64,000 bases of DNA from Palsa-504 sp963756575 (GTDB taxonomy: Bacteria > Actinomycetota > Actinomycetes > Streptosporangiales > Streptosporangiaceae), in the NCBI GenBank assembly GCA_963756575.1, contig CAVWOM010000009.1:1-64000 (forward strand). The letters run 5' to 3'. Positions within the stretch are counted from its first letter, which is position 1. Every line of letters begins with the position of its first letter. This document shows, one piece after another, positions 1-15,900 of the stretch. Position numbers and translations under genes: made by a program. The notes under the pieces were generated by a model. It made no database searches and had not been told where the DNA came from. It saw nothing but the letters and a program-made list of their open reading frames with translations.

Positions 1-2
1 TG

Positions 3-1144
3 CTGGATGAGTGGCTGGGGCCGGTGCCGGCCGGGGTGTGCGGGGAGCTGTATGTGGCGGGGGCGGGGCTGGCGCGGGGGTACCTGGGGCGGGCGGGGCT
101 GACGGCGGAGCGGTTCACCGCGTGCCCGTTCGGGGCGGGCGGGGAGCGGATGTACCGGACGGGGGACCTGGCGCGGTGGACGGCGGGCGGGGAGCTGGTG
201 TTCGCGGGGCGCGCTGATGAGCAGGTCAAGATCCGGGGGTTCCGGGTGGAGCCGGGTGAGGTGGAGGCGGTGCTGGCTCGTGCCCGGGGGTGGCGCGGGC
301 CGCGGCGACCGCCCGCCGGGACGCTCCCGGCGATGTGCGGCTGGCTGCCTACGTGGTGCCCGCGGACGGCGGGGGCGGGGAGGGGCTGGCGGGGGCGGTG
401 CGGGCGCATGCGGCGGGGCGGCTGCCGGAGTACATGGTGCCGTCGGCGGTGGTGGTGCTGGATGCGCTGCCGCTGACTCGTCACGGCAAGCTGGACAAGG
501 CGGCGCTGCTGGCCCCGGACTACGCGGCGGGTGCCGCGGCGGGCGGGCGGGGCCCGGCGTCGGTGGCGGGAGGAGCTGCTGTGCGCGGCGTTCGCCGGGG
601 TGCTGGGCCTGGACCGGGTCGGCCCGGAGGATGACTTCTTCGCCCTCGGCGGGCATTCGCTGCTGGCGGTGCGGCTGGCGTCGCGGGTGCGGGTGGTGCT
701 GGGCGCGGAGGTGGGGGTCCGGGCGGTGTTCGAGGCGCCGACCCCGGCGGCGCTGGCCGCGGTCCTGCAAGGAGCGGCCCCGGCCCGGCTGCCGCTGGCG
801 GCGCGGGCCCGGCCGGAGCGGGTGCCGTTGTCGTTCGCCCAGCAGCGGCTGTGGTTCATCGCCCAGCTGGAGGGACCCAGCGCGGTCTATAACAACCCGG
901 TGGCGCTGCGGCTGGACGGCGACCTGGACGCCGCCGCGCTGGAAGCGGCGCTGAAGGACGTGCTGGGCCGGCATGAGGTGCTGCGGACGGTGTTCCCGGC
1001 CGCGGACGGCGAGCCCTGGCAGCGGGTGCTGTCCCTGGAGGAGGCGAGCTGGCGGCTGGAGACCGCCGAGGCGGCCGGGGAGGACCTGCCCGCGGTGGTG
1101 GCGGGTATCGCGGGAGAGCCGTTCGATCTCTCTGTGAGGTTCCG

Positions 1145-1163
<19 letters not shown>
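3..1163 (+). CDS. NRPS fragment, 5'-partial: A domain tail, T domain, first half of C domain
   Basis: Codons start at base 3 and read the end of an A domain: GELYVAGAGLARGYLGR, YRTGDLARW, then GRADEQVKIRGFR. One base is missing near 279 (gctcgtg, against gcttcgtg at the sister site near 16305). The next part, to the GKLDK motif near 487-500, is in another frame. An extra g near 568 restores the first frame for the T domain (FFALGGHSLLAVRL) and the start of a C domain (FAQQRLWFIAQLEGPS). A lost base near 1133 moves the frame again just before the HHIATDG site. Bases 1-950 are almost identical to 16029-16980 at the end of module 5. This could be a true recent duplication or an assembly effect. 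Functionally it is the end of a module upstream of module 1. Confidence 0.8.
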
Positions 1164-4639
<3,476 letters not shown>

Positions 4640-7600
4640 GCTGGCGCTGCCGGCCGACCGGCCGCGCCCGGCCGCGGCCAGCCACCGCGGGCACGCGACG
4701 CGGCTGCAGATCCCCGCGCAGGTGCACCAGCAGCTGATCGGCCTGGCCCGGGAGCAGGGCGTGACCATGTTCATGGTGGTCCAGGCGGCGCTGGCGGTGC
4801 TGCTGTCGAAGCTGGGCGCCGGGGAGGATATCCCGGTGGGGACGGCGGTGGCGGGGCGGACCGATGAGGCGCTCGATGACCTGGTCGGGTTCTTCGTCAA
4901 CACGCTGGTGCTGCGCACCGACGTGTCCGGCGACCCGGAGTTCACCCAGGTCCTGGGGCGGGTGCGCCAGTTCTGGCTGGGGGCCCTGGAGCACCAGGAC
5001 GTGCCGTTCGAGCGGCTGGTCGATGACCTGGCCCCGGACCGGTCCCTGGGCCGCCACCCGCTGGTCCAGGTCATGCTGACCATGCAGGACAACACCCCCG
5101 TAGCCCCCGCGGCGTCCGTAACCCCCGCGGGATCCGCGGGATCCGCGGGGCTGCCCGGGGTGCGGACCGCCAGGATCAGTACCGGGGCGGGGGCGGCCCG
5201 GCTCGACCTGAGCGTAAACCTGGGCGAGGCCCGCGACGGGCAGGGCCAGCCGGGTGGGCTACGCGGGCACCTGATGGCCGCGGCGGACTTGTTCGATGAG
5301 GTGACGGCGCGGGTGATCGCGGGCCGGCTCGTCCGGGTGCTGGCGGTGGTGGCGGCTGATCCGGGGGTGCGGCCGCGGCGGGTGCAGGTGCTGGATGCGG
5401 CCGAGCGGGTGCAGCTGGTGTCGGGGTGGAATGAGACGGCGGCGGATGTGCCGGGCGGGTCGGTGCCGGAGCTGGTCGCGGGGCAGGCGGCGCGGGTGCC
5501 GGATGCGGTCGCGGTGTCGTGCGGGGATCGCTGGGTCAGTTACGGGGAGCTGTGGGGGCGGGCGGCTCGTCTGGGCGGGTACCTGCGGGCGGCGGGGGCC
5601 GGGCCGGAGGCGGTGGCGGGGCTGTGCCTGGAGCGGGGCCCGGACATGGTGACGGCGGTGCTGGGGGCGTGGCTGGCGGGGGCGGCGTACCTGCCGCTGG
5701 ATCCGGGCTGGCCGGCGGAGCGGCTGGCGTTCATGGTGGCTGATTCGGGGGCGGTGCTGGTGGTGGCGCGTGGCGGGCTGCCGGGCGGGCTGCCCGCTGT
5801 CCCGGTGGCGGACCTGGGTGATCCGGCGGTGGCGGCGGCTTCGCCGGCCGTGGCGGTGCCGGTGCCGGCCGGGCGGCTGGCGTACGTGATCTATACCTCG
5901 GGCTCGACCGGGACTCCCAAGGGGGTGGGGGTGGCCCACGGCGGGGTCGCGAACCTGGCGGCGACGCAGGCGAGGTGGTTCATGGTGGGTGCGGGGTCCC
6001 GGATGCTGCTGTTTTCCTCGCCGGGGTTCGACGCATCGGTTTCGGAGCTGGTGGTGGGGCTGTGCTCCGGGGCGCGCCTGGTGGCGGTGCCGGCCGGGGA
6101 ACTGCTGGCGGGGGCGGGACTGGCCCGGGTGGTGAGCCGGGAAGGCGTGACACACCTGACGATGCCGCCGGCGGTACTGGCAGCGCTGGAGGCGGGGGAC
6201 CTGGGACCGGTGCGCACGCTAGTAACTGCGGGCGAGGCGCTGGACGGCGCTCTAGCGGCCCGGTGGGCCGCTGGGCGGCGGTTCATCAATGCCTACGGGC
6301 CGACCGAGGCAACGGTGTGCGCGTCGATGTCACGGCCGCTGGCGGCCGGGGAGGAACCCGACATCGGCGCCCCGATCGCCAATACCCGAGTGTACGTGCT
6401 GGATCAGTGGCTGGACCCGGTGCCGACTGGGACGGCGGGGGAGTTGTACCTGGCCGGGGCCCAGCTGGCCCGGGGTTACCTGGGGCGGGCGGCGCTGACC
6501 GCGGAGCGGTTCATCGCGTGCCCGTTCGGGGTCGGCGGGGAGCGGATGTACCGGACCGGGGACCTGGTGAAGTGGCGGCCGGGTGGGGTGCTGGTATTCG
6601 CCGGGCGGGCTGATGAGCAGGCCAAGATCCGCGGGTTCCGGATCGAACCGGGCGAGGTGGCCACGGTGCTGGCGGGCTGCCCGGGGGTGGCGCGGGCCGC
6701 GGTGATCGTCCGCGAGGACACCCCCGGCGACAAGCGGCTGGCCGGGTACGTGGTCCCCGCGGACGGCAGCGGGGACGGCCTGGCGGTGGCGGCGCGGGAG
6801 CACGCGGCCGGGCGGCTGCCGGAGTACATGGTGCCGTCGGCGGTGGTGGTGCTGGATGCGCTGCCGCTGACCCCCAGCGGGAAGCTGGACCGGGCGGCGT
6901 TGCCGGCCCCGGAGTACGCGGGTGCCGAGGCGGGCCGGGAGCCCGCGACGGTGGCGGAGGAGATCCTGTGCGGCCTGTTCGCGGGGTTGCTGGGGCTGGA
7001 GCGGGTGGGTCCGGAGGGTGATTTCTTCGCGCTGGGCGGGCATTCGCTGCTGGCGGTGCGGCTGGCGTCGCGGATCCGGGCGGTGCTGGGGGTGGAGGCC
7101 GAGATCGGGGTGCTGTTCGAGGCGCCGACCCCGGCGGCGCTGGCGGCGCGGCTGCGGGCGGCGGCCCCGGCGCGGCTGCCGCTGGCGGCGCGGGTGCGGC
7201 CGGAGCGGGTGCCGTTGTCGTTCGCGCAGCAGCGGCTGTGGTTCATCGCCCAGCTGGAGGGGCCCAGCGCGGTTTACAACAACCCGGTGGCGCTGCGGCT
7301 GGACGGCGACCTGGACACGGGGGCGCTGGAAGCGGCGCTGGCGGACGTGCTCGGCCGGCACGAGGTGCTGCGCACGGTGTTCCCGGTGGCGGACGGGCAG
7401 CCGTACCAGCGGGTGCTGTCCCTGGAAGAAGCGGGCTGGCGGCTGGAGACCGCCGAAGTGGCCGGGGAGGATCTGCCCGGCGTGGTGGCGGGTATCGCGG
7501 CGGAGCCGTTTGACCTGGCCACTAAGGTTCCGGTGCGGGCGCGGCTGCTGGCCGCGGGCCCGGGGAGGCACGTGCTGGTGCTGGTGTTCCACCACATCAC

Positions 7601-10600
7601 CACCGACGGGTGGTCGACCGGGATCTTCGCCCGAGACCTGTCGCAGGCGTATAGCGCGCGGCGGGAGGGTGCGGTGCCGGGGTGGGCGCCGTTGCCGGTG
7701 CAGTACGCGGATTACGCGTTGTGGCAGCGGGAGCTGCTGGGCAATGCCGACGACCCGGGCAGCCTGCTGGCCGCCCAGGCCGCGTGGTGGCGGGATGCGC
7801 TGGCGGGGGCGCCACCGGAGCTGGCGCTGCCGGCCGACCGGTCGCGGCCGGCGACCCCGAGCCACCGCGGGCACTCGGTGCCGGTGACGGTGGCCGCCGG
7901 GGTCCATGCCGGGCTGGCCGGGCTGGCCCGCGAGCAGGGGGTGACCATGTTCATGGTGATCCAGGCCGGCCTGGCGGTGCTGCTGTCGAAGCTGGGCGCC
8001 GGGACGGATATCCCGGTGGGGACGGCGGTGGCGGGGCGGACCGATGAGGCGCTCGATGACCTGGTCGGGTTCTTCGTGAACACGCTGGTGCTGCGCACCG
8101 ACGTGTCGGGGGATCCGGAGTTCACTGAAGTGCTGGGCCGGGTGCGGGCGTTCTGGCTGGGGGCACTGGAGCATCAGGACGTGCCGTTCGAGCGGCTGGT
8201 CGATGACCTGGCCCCGGACCGGTCCCTGGGCCGCCACCCGCTGTTCCAGGTCATGCTGACCATGCAGGACAACGCCCCCGCGGCGTCCGCAGTATCCGCG
8301 AGGTCCGCGGGGCTGCCCGGCGTGCGGGCGGCCCGGATCAGCGCCGGAACCGGGGCGGCCCGGTTCGACCTGGACGTGAGCCTAGCCGAGACCCGCGATG
8401 CGGCGAGCCGCCCGGCCGGACTGCACGGCAGGCTGACCCTGGCGGCGGACCTGTTCGAGGCGAACGCCGCGACCTCGATCTGCCAGCGGTTCATCCAAGT
8501 GCTCGCCGCGGTGGCCGAGGCTCCGCAGACCCGGGTGCACCAGGTGGGAATCCTGACGGAGGCTGAACGGCGTGAGCTGCTCACCGCGTGGAACGATACC
8601 GACCGCAACCTGCTTCCGGCCACGCTACCGGAGCTGTTCCAGACATACGCGGTGCAATATCCGGATCGGGCCGCCGTCGAATGCCAGGACACCGTGGTCA
8701 GTTACCAGGAGCTGAACGCGCGGGCGAACCGGCTGGCCCGGGTGCTAACCGCGCGGGGGGCCGGGCCGGAGTCGGTCGTGGCGGTCGCGATGGAGCGTGG
8801 CGTCGGCCTGATCACGACGCTGCTGGCGGTGCTGAAGGCAGGCGCCGCCTACCTGCTTATCGACCCGGCCTACCCGGCCGAGCGCATCGGCTACATGCTG
8901 CGGGACACGCATCCGGCGGTAATCATGGCCACAGCGGAAACCGCGACGGCCCTGCCGGAGCTGGTTGATGTCCCGATGCTGGATGACGGCGAGCCGGAGC
9001 TGGTGGCCGCCATGAGCGTGCAGCCAGCACACGACCTGGCCGATCACGACCGGATAGCGCCGCTGAAGGTGACGCATCCGGCGTACGTGGTGTACACGTC
9101 GGGATCGACCGGGCTGCCCAAGGGAGTGCTGGTCTCGCACGCGGGATTCGGCAGCCTGGCGGCCGGTCACGCCGACCGCATCGGCGTGCGAGCCGGCCAC
9201 CGGGTGGCGCAGTTCGCGTCGGCGAGCTTTGACACCTTCGGCTGGGAGTGGTGCATGGCGCTGCTGCACGGGGCGGCGCTCGCGATCATTCCTCCGCAGC
9301 GGCGGCTGGGCGCGGAGCTCGGCCGATTCCTGGCGGAGAGCGCGATCACGCATGTGACGCTGCCCCCGGCGGTGCTGGCCACCCTGGATGAAGAATCGGT
9401 CAGCCCGGCGACGGTCCTGATAACGGCGGGCGAGACATTGCCGCTAGAAATGATGGCTCGGTGGTCGACGGGCCGGACGATGTTCAATTCCTACGGCCCG
9501 ACCGAGACCACGACCGACACCACGCTATGGCGGTGCCAGCCGGACGCGGGGCAGGTGCCGATCGGCTCGCCGAAAGTGAACACGCACGTGTTCGTGCTGG
9601 ATGAGTGGCTGTGTCCGGTCCCGGCCGGAGTCGCGGGGGAACTGTATGTGACGGGCGCGGGCCTCGCCCGCGGTTACCTGGGGCGAGCGGCCCTGACGGC
9701 GGAGCGGTTTACCGCGTGCCCGTTCGGTACCCCGGGCGAGCGGATGTACCGGACCGGCGACCTGGCCCGCTGGCTGCCGGGCGGGCAGCTGATGTTCGCC
9801 GGGCGGGCCGATGACCAGGTAAAGATCCGCGGGTTCCGCATCGAGCCCGGTGAGATCGAGGCGGCGTTGGCGGCGTACCCGGACATCGCGCGGGCCGCGG
9901 TGATCGTGCGCGAGGACACACCCGGTGACAAGCGGCTGGTGGGCTACGTGGTGCCGGACGACGCCCCGGACAACGCGGCCAGGAACGGGTTGCCGTCCGC
10001 GATACGCGAGTTCGCCGCGGAGCGGCTGCCCGAGTACATGGTCCCGGCCGCGGTGGTGGTGCTGGATGTGCTGCCGCTGACCCCGAGCGGCAAGCTGGAC
10101 AAGGCGGCGCTCCCGGCCCCCGATTACGCGGCGACCCCGGGAGGCGGCCGGGAGCCGGCGACGGTGGCCGAGGAGCTGCTGTGCGGCTTGTTCGCCGATG
10201 TGCTGGGCGCGCAGGACGTCGGGCCGGAGGATGATTTCTTCGCCCTCGGCGGGCATTCGCTGCTGGCGGTGCGGCTGGCGTCGCGGGTGCGGGTGGTGCT
10301 GGGCGCGGAGGTGGGGGTGCGGGCGGTGTTCGAGGCGCCGACCCCGGCGGCGCTGGCCGCGGTCCTGGCGGGCGCGGGCCCGGCGCGGCTGCCGCTGACG
10401 GCGCGGGCCCGGCCGGAGCGGGTGCCGTTGTCGTTCGCGCAGCAGCGGCTGTGGTTCATCGCCCAGGTCGAGGGACCGTCGGCGGTCTACAACAACCCGA
10501 TGGCGCTGCGCCTGGACGGCGACCTGGATGCCGCCGCGCTGGAGGCGGCGCTGGCCGATGTGCTGGGCCGGCATGAGGTGCTGCGCACGGTGTTCCCGGC

Positions 10601-12957
10601 CGCGGACGGCGAGCCCTGCCAGCGTGTGCTGGGGATGGATGAGCTTGGCTGGCAGCTGCCGGTCACCGAGGTGGCTGGCGTGGAGGACCTGCCTGGCGTG
10701 GTAGCGGGTATCGCGGCGGAGCCGTTCGACCTGGCCGTACAGGTTCCGGTGCGGGCGCGGCTGCTGGCGGCGGGCCCGGGGGCGCATGTGCTGGTGCTGG
10801 TGTTCCATCACATCACTACCGACGGGTGGTCGACCGGGATCTTCGCCCGGGATCTGCGCACGGCGTATAGCGCGCGGCGGGAGGGCGCGGTGCCGGGGTG
10901 GGCGCCGTTGCCGGTGCAGTACGCGGACTACGCGTTGTGGCAGCGGGAGCTGCTCGGCGATGCCGCCGATCCGGGCAGCCTGCTGTCGCAGCAGGTCGCC
11001 TGGTGGCGGGACGCGTTGGCGGGGGCGCCGCCGGAGCTGGCGCTGCCGGCCGACCGGCCGCGGCCGGCCGCGGCCAGCCATCGCGGGTACGCGGTGCGGC
11101 TGCAGGTCCCGGCGCAGGTGCACCAGCGGCTGATCAGCCTGGCCCGGGAGCAGGGCGTGACGTTGTTCATGGTGGTCCAGGCGGCGCTGGCGGTGCTGCT
11201 GAGCAAGCTGGGCGCCGGGGAGGATATCCCGGTGGGGACGGCGGTGGCGGGGCGGACCGATGAGGCGCTCGATGACCTGGTCGGGTTCTTCATCAACACG
11301 CTGGTGCTGCGCACCGACGTGTCCGGGGACCCGGGGTTCGCCGAGGTCCTGGGCCGGGTGCGCCAGTTCTGGCTGGGCGCGCTGGAGCATCAGGACGTGC
11401 CGTTCGAGCGACTGGTGGAGGACCTGGCCCCGGACCGGTCGCTGGCCCGGCACCCGCTGTTCCAGGTCATGCTGACCATGCAGGACAACGCCCCCGCTGC
11501 CCCCGCTGCCCCCGCGGGGTCCGCGGGCCTGCCCGGCGTGCGGGCAGCCCGGATCAGCGCCGGAACCGGGGCGGCGCGGTTCGACCTGGACGTCTCCCTG
11601 GGCGAGGCCCGTGACGGGCAGGGCCGTCCGGGCGGGCTGCGCGGATCGGTGCTGCCCGCGGCGGACCTGTTCGATGAGGCGACGGCGCGGGTGATCGCGG
11701 ACCGGTTCGTGCGGGTGCTGGCCGCGGTGGCGGCGGATCCGGGTGCCCGGTTGCGGCAGGTCCAGGTGCTGGGTGAGGCGGAGCGGGCGCAGCTGGTCAC
11801 TGGGTGGAATGACACGGCGGCGGATGTCCCGGCGGGGTCGGTGGTGGAGCTGGTGGCGGGGGTGGCGGGGCGGACCCCGGATGCGGTGGCGGTGTCGTGC
11901 GGGGACCGGTGGGTGAGTTACGGGGAGCTGTGGGGGCGGGCGGGGCGGCTGGGGGGGTATCTGCGGGGGCTGGGGGCGGGGCCGGAGATGGTGGTGGGGT
12001 TGTGCCTGGAGCGGGGGGCGGAGCTGGTGGCGGCGGTGCTGGGGGTGTGGCTGGCGGGGGCGGCGTACCTGCCGCTGGATCCGGGGTGGCCGGCGGAGCG
12101 GCTGGGGTTCGCGGTGGGGGATGCGGGGGCGGTGCTGGTGGCGGGGTCGGGGCGGGAGCTGGGGGGGTTGCCGGCGGGGCGGGTGCCGGTGGTGGAGCTG
12201 GATGAGCGGCGGACGGCGGGGGCGGTGGCGGGGTCGGTGCCGGCGGGGGCGGGGCGGGTGCCGGGGGGGCGGCTGGCGTACGTGATTTACACGTCGGGGT
12301 CGTCGGGGGTGCCGAAGGGGGTGGGGGTTTCTCACGGGGCGCTGGCGAATTACGTGGGGTGGGCGGCGGGGGCGTATGCGGTGGGGGCGGGGGAGGCGGT
12401 GCCGTTGCACGGGTCGCTGGCGTTTGACCTGACGGTGACGAGCGTGCTGGTGCCGCTGGCGTGCGGGGCGCGGGTGGCGGCGAGCCGGGAGGGCGGGGCG
12501 CCGGGGCTGGCCGCGCTGGCGGCGGGGGGCCGGTTCGGGCTGGCCAAGGTGGTCCCGGCGCATCTGCCGCTGCTGGCCGGGCTGGTGCCGGGCGGGGGCG
12601 GGCTGGCGCGGCGGCTGGTGGTGGGCGGGGAGGCGCTGGCCGGGGCGGATGTGCGGGCGTGGCTGGAGCGGTCGCCGGGGTCGGTGGTGGTCAATGAGTA
12701 CGGGCCGACCGAGGCCACGGTGGGGTGCTGCGTGTTCGAGGCCGGGGCGGGGGCGGCGGTGCCGGACGCGGTGCCGGTCGGGTCGCCGGCTGCTAATACC
12801 CGGCTGTACGTGCTGGACCGGTGGCTGGACCCGGTGCCGGCCGGGGTGTGCGGGGAGCTGTATATCGCCGGGGCCCAGCTGGCGCGGGGGTACCTGGGGC
12901 GGGCGGGGCTGACGGCGGAGCGGTTCGTGGGGTGCCCGTTCGGGGCGCGGGGAGCGG

Positions 12958-15900
12958 ATGTACCGGACGGGGGACCTGGCGCGGTGGACGGCGGGCGGGG
13001 AGCTGGTGTTCGCGGGGCGCGCTGATGAGCAGGTCAAGATCCGGGGGTTCCGGGTGGAGCCGGGTGAGGTGGAGGCGGTGCTGGCGGGCTGCCCGGGGGT
13101 GGCGCGGGCGGCGGTGGCGGTCCGTGAGGATGTGCCGGGGGACCGGCGGCTGGTGGCCTACCTGGTCCCCGGTGACCGGGACGGGGACGGGGAGGGGCTG
13201 GCGGCGGCGGCGCGGGCGCATGCGGCGGGGCGGCTGCCGGAGTACATGGTGCCGTCGGCGGTGGTGGTGCTGGCGGCGCTGCCGCTGGCGGCGAGCGGGA
13301 AGCTGGACCGGGCGGCGCTGCCGGCCCCGCAGTACGCGGCGGCGGGGGGCCGGGAGGCCGCTACCGTGACCGAGGAGCTGCTGTGCGGCTTGTTCGCTGA
13401 GGTGCTGGGCGCGGAGCGGGTCGGCCCGGAGGATGATTTCTTCGCCCTCGGCGGGCATTCGCTGCTGGCGGTGCGGCTGGCGTCGCGGGTGCGGGTGGTG
13501 CTGGGCGCGGAGGTGGGGGTCCGGGCGGTGTTCGAGGCGCCGACCCCGGCGGCGCTGGCCGCGGTCCTGCAAGGAGCGGCCCCGGCCCGGCTGCCGCTGG
13601 CGGCGCGGGCCCGCCCGGAGCGGGTGCCGTTGTCGTTCGCCCAGCAGCGGCTGTGGTTCATCGCCCAGCTCGAGGGACCCAGCGCGGTCTACAACAACCC
13701 GGTGGCGCTGCGGCTGGACGGCGACCTGGACACCGCCGCGCTGGAAGCGGCGCTGGCCGACGTTATCGCCCGGCATGAGGTGCTGCGCACCGTATTCCCG
13801 GTGGCGGACGGGCAGCCGTACCAGCGGGTGCTGGGGATGGATGAGCTGGGCTGGGAGCTGCCGGTCACCGAAATGACCGGGGTGGAGGACCTGCCCGCCG
13901 TGGTGGCGGGTATCGCGGCGGAGCCGTTCGACCTGGCCGTGCAGGTTCCGGTGCGGGCGCGGCTGCTGACCGCGGGCCCGGGGGCGCATGTGCTGGTGCT
14001 GGTGTTCCACCACATCGCCACCGACGGCTGGTCGACCGCGATCTTCGCCCGGGATCTGCGCACGGCGTATAGCGCGCGGCGGGAGGGCGCGGTACCGGGC
14101 TGGGTGCCGCTGCCGGTGCAGTACGCCGACTACGCGTTGTGGCAGCGGGAGCTGCTGGGCGACGCCGCCGATCCGGGCAGCCTGCTGTCGCAGCAGGCGG
14201 CCTGGTGGCGGGACGCGCTGGCCGGGGTACCGCCGGAGCTGGCGCTGCCGGCCGACCGGCCGCGGCCGGCCGCGGCCAGCCACCGCGGGCACGCGGCGCG
14301 GCTGCAGGTCCCGGCGCAGATGCACCAGCAGCTGGCCGGCCTGGCCCGGGAGCAGGGCGTGACCATGTTCATGGTGGTGCAGGCGGCGCTGGCGGTGCTG
14401 CTGTCGAAGCTGGGTGCGGGGACGGATATCCCGGTGGGGACGGCGGTGGCGGGGCGGACCGATGAGGCGCTCGATGACCTGGTCGGGTTCTTCGTGAACA
14501 CGCTGGTGCTGCGCACGGACCTGTCCGGCGACCCGGGGTTCACCGAGGTGCTGGGGCGGGTGCGCCAGTTCTGGCTGGGGGCGCTGGAGCGCCAGGACGT
14601 GCCGTTCGAGCGGCTGGTCGATGACCTGGCCCCGGACCGGTCCCTGGCCCGCCACCCGCTGTTCCAGGTCATGCTGACCATGCAGGACAACGCCCCCGTG
14701 GCGTCTGCGGGATCCAGGGGATCCGGGGGATCCGGGGGATCCGGGGGATCCGGGGGATCCGGGGACCTGCCCGGGGTGCGGGCGTCCGCGGTCCGGGCCG
14801 GGACCGGGGCGGCCCGGTTCGACCTGGACGTGTTCCTGGGCGAGGGCCGCGATGCGGCCGGCGCGCCAGCGGGACTGCGGGGCGCGGTCACGGTGGCGGC
14901 GGACCTGTTCGATGAGGCGACGGCGCGGGTGATCGCGGATCGGTTCGTGCGGGTGCTGGGTGTGGTGGCGGCGGATCCGGGGGTGCGGCCGCGGCAGGTC
15001 CAGGTGCTGGGTGAGGCGGAGCGGGCGCAGCTGGTGTGGGGGTGGAATGAGACGGCGGTGGATGTTCCGGTGGGGTCGCTGGGGGGGTTGTTCGGGGTGG
15101 TGGCGGGGCGGGTGCCGGATGCGGTGGCGGTGGTGGAGGGGGAGGTGTGCGTGAGTTACGGGGAGCTGGCGGTGCGGGCGGGGCGGCTGGCGGGGGTGCT
15201 GGCGGGGCTGGGGGCGGGGCCGGAGACGGTGGTGGCGGTGGTGATGGAGCGGGGTGCGGAGCTGGTGGCGGCGGTGCTGGGGGTGCTGGCGGCGGGGGCG
15301 GCGTACTTGCTGGTGGATCCGGGGTATCCGGCGGGGCGGGTGGGGTTCATGCTGGCGGATGCGGGGCCGGCGGTGGTGGTGGCGGGTGCGGGGCTGGGGG
15401 GGCTGGCGGGGCTGGCGGGGGTGCCGGTGGTGGATGCGGGGGCGGGGCTGGGCGCGGCGGGGGATGGCGTCCCGGGCGGGCTGGGCGGCGGGGTGGCGGC
15501 GGTGGGGGGTGCGGCGTATGTGGTGTATACGTCGGGGTCGTCGGGGGTGCCGAAGGGGGTGGTGGTCTCGCATGCGGGGTTCGCGAGCCTGGCGGCGGGG
15601 CAGGCGCGGGATCTGGGGGTGGGGGCGGGGTGCCGGGTGGCGCAGTTCGCGTCGGCGGGTTTCGATACGTTCGGGTGGGAGTGGTGCATGGCGCTGCTGT
15701 CGGGGGCGGCGCTGGTGGTGGTGCCGGAGCGGTGGCGGCTGGGGGCGGAGCTGGCGGGGCTGGTGGCGCGGGCGGGGGTGACGCATGTGACGTTGCCGCC
15801 GGCGGTGCTGGCGGGGCTGGATGAGGGGCTGGTGCCGGGGTCGGTGGTGGTGATCTCGGCGGGTGATGTGCTGCCGGCGGGGGTGATGGCGCGGTGGTCG

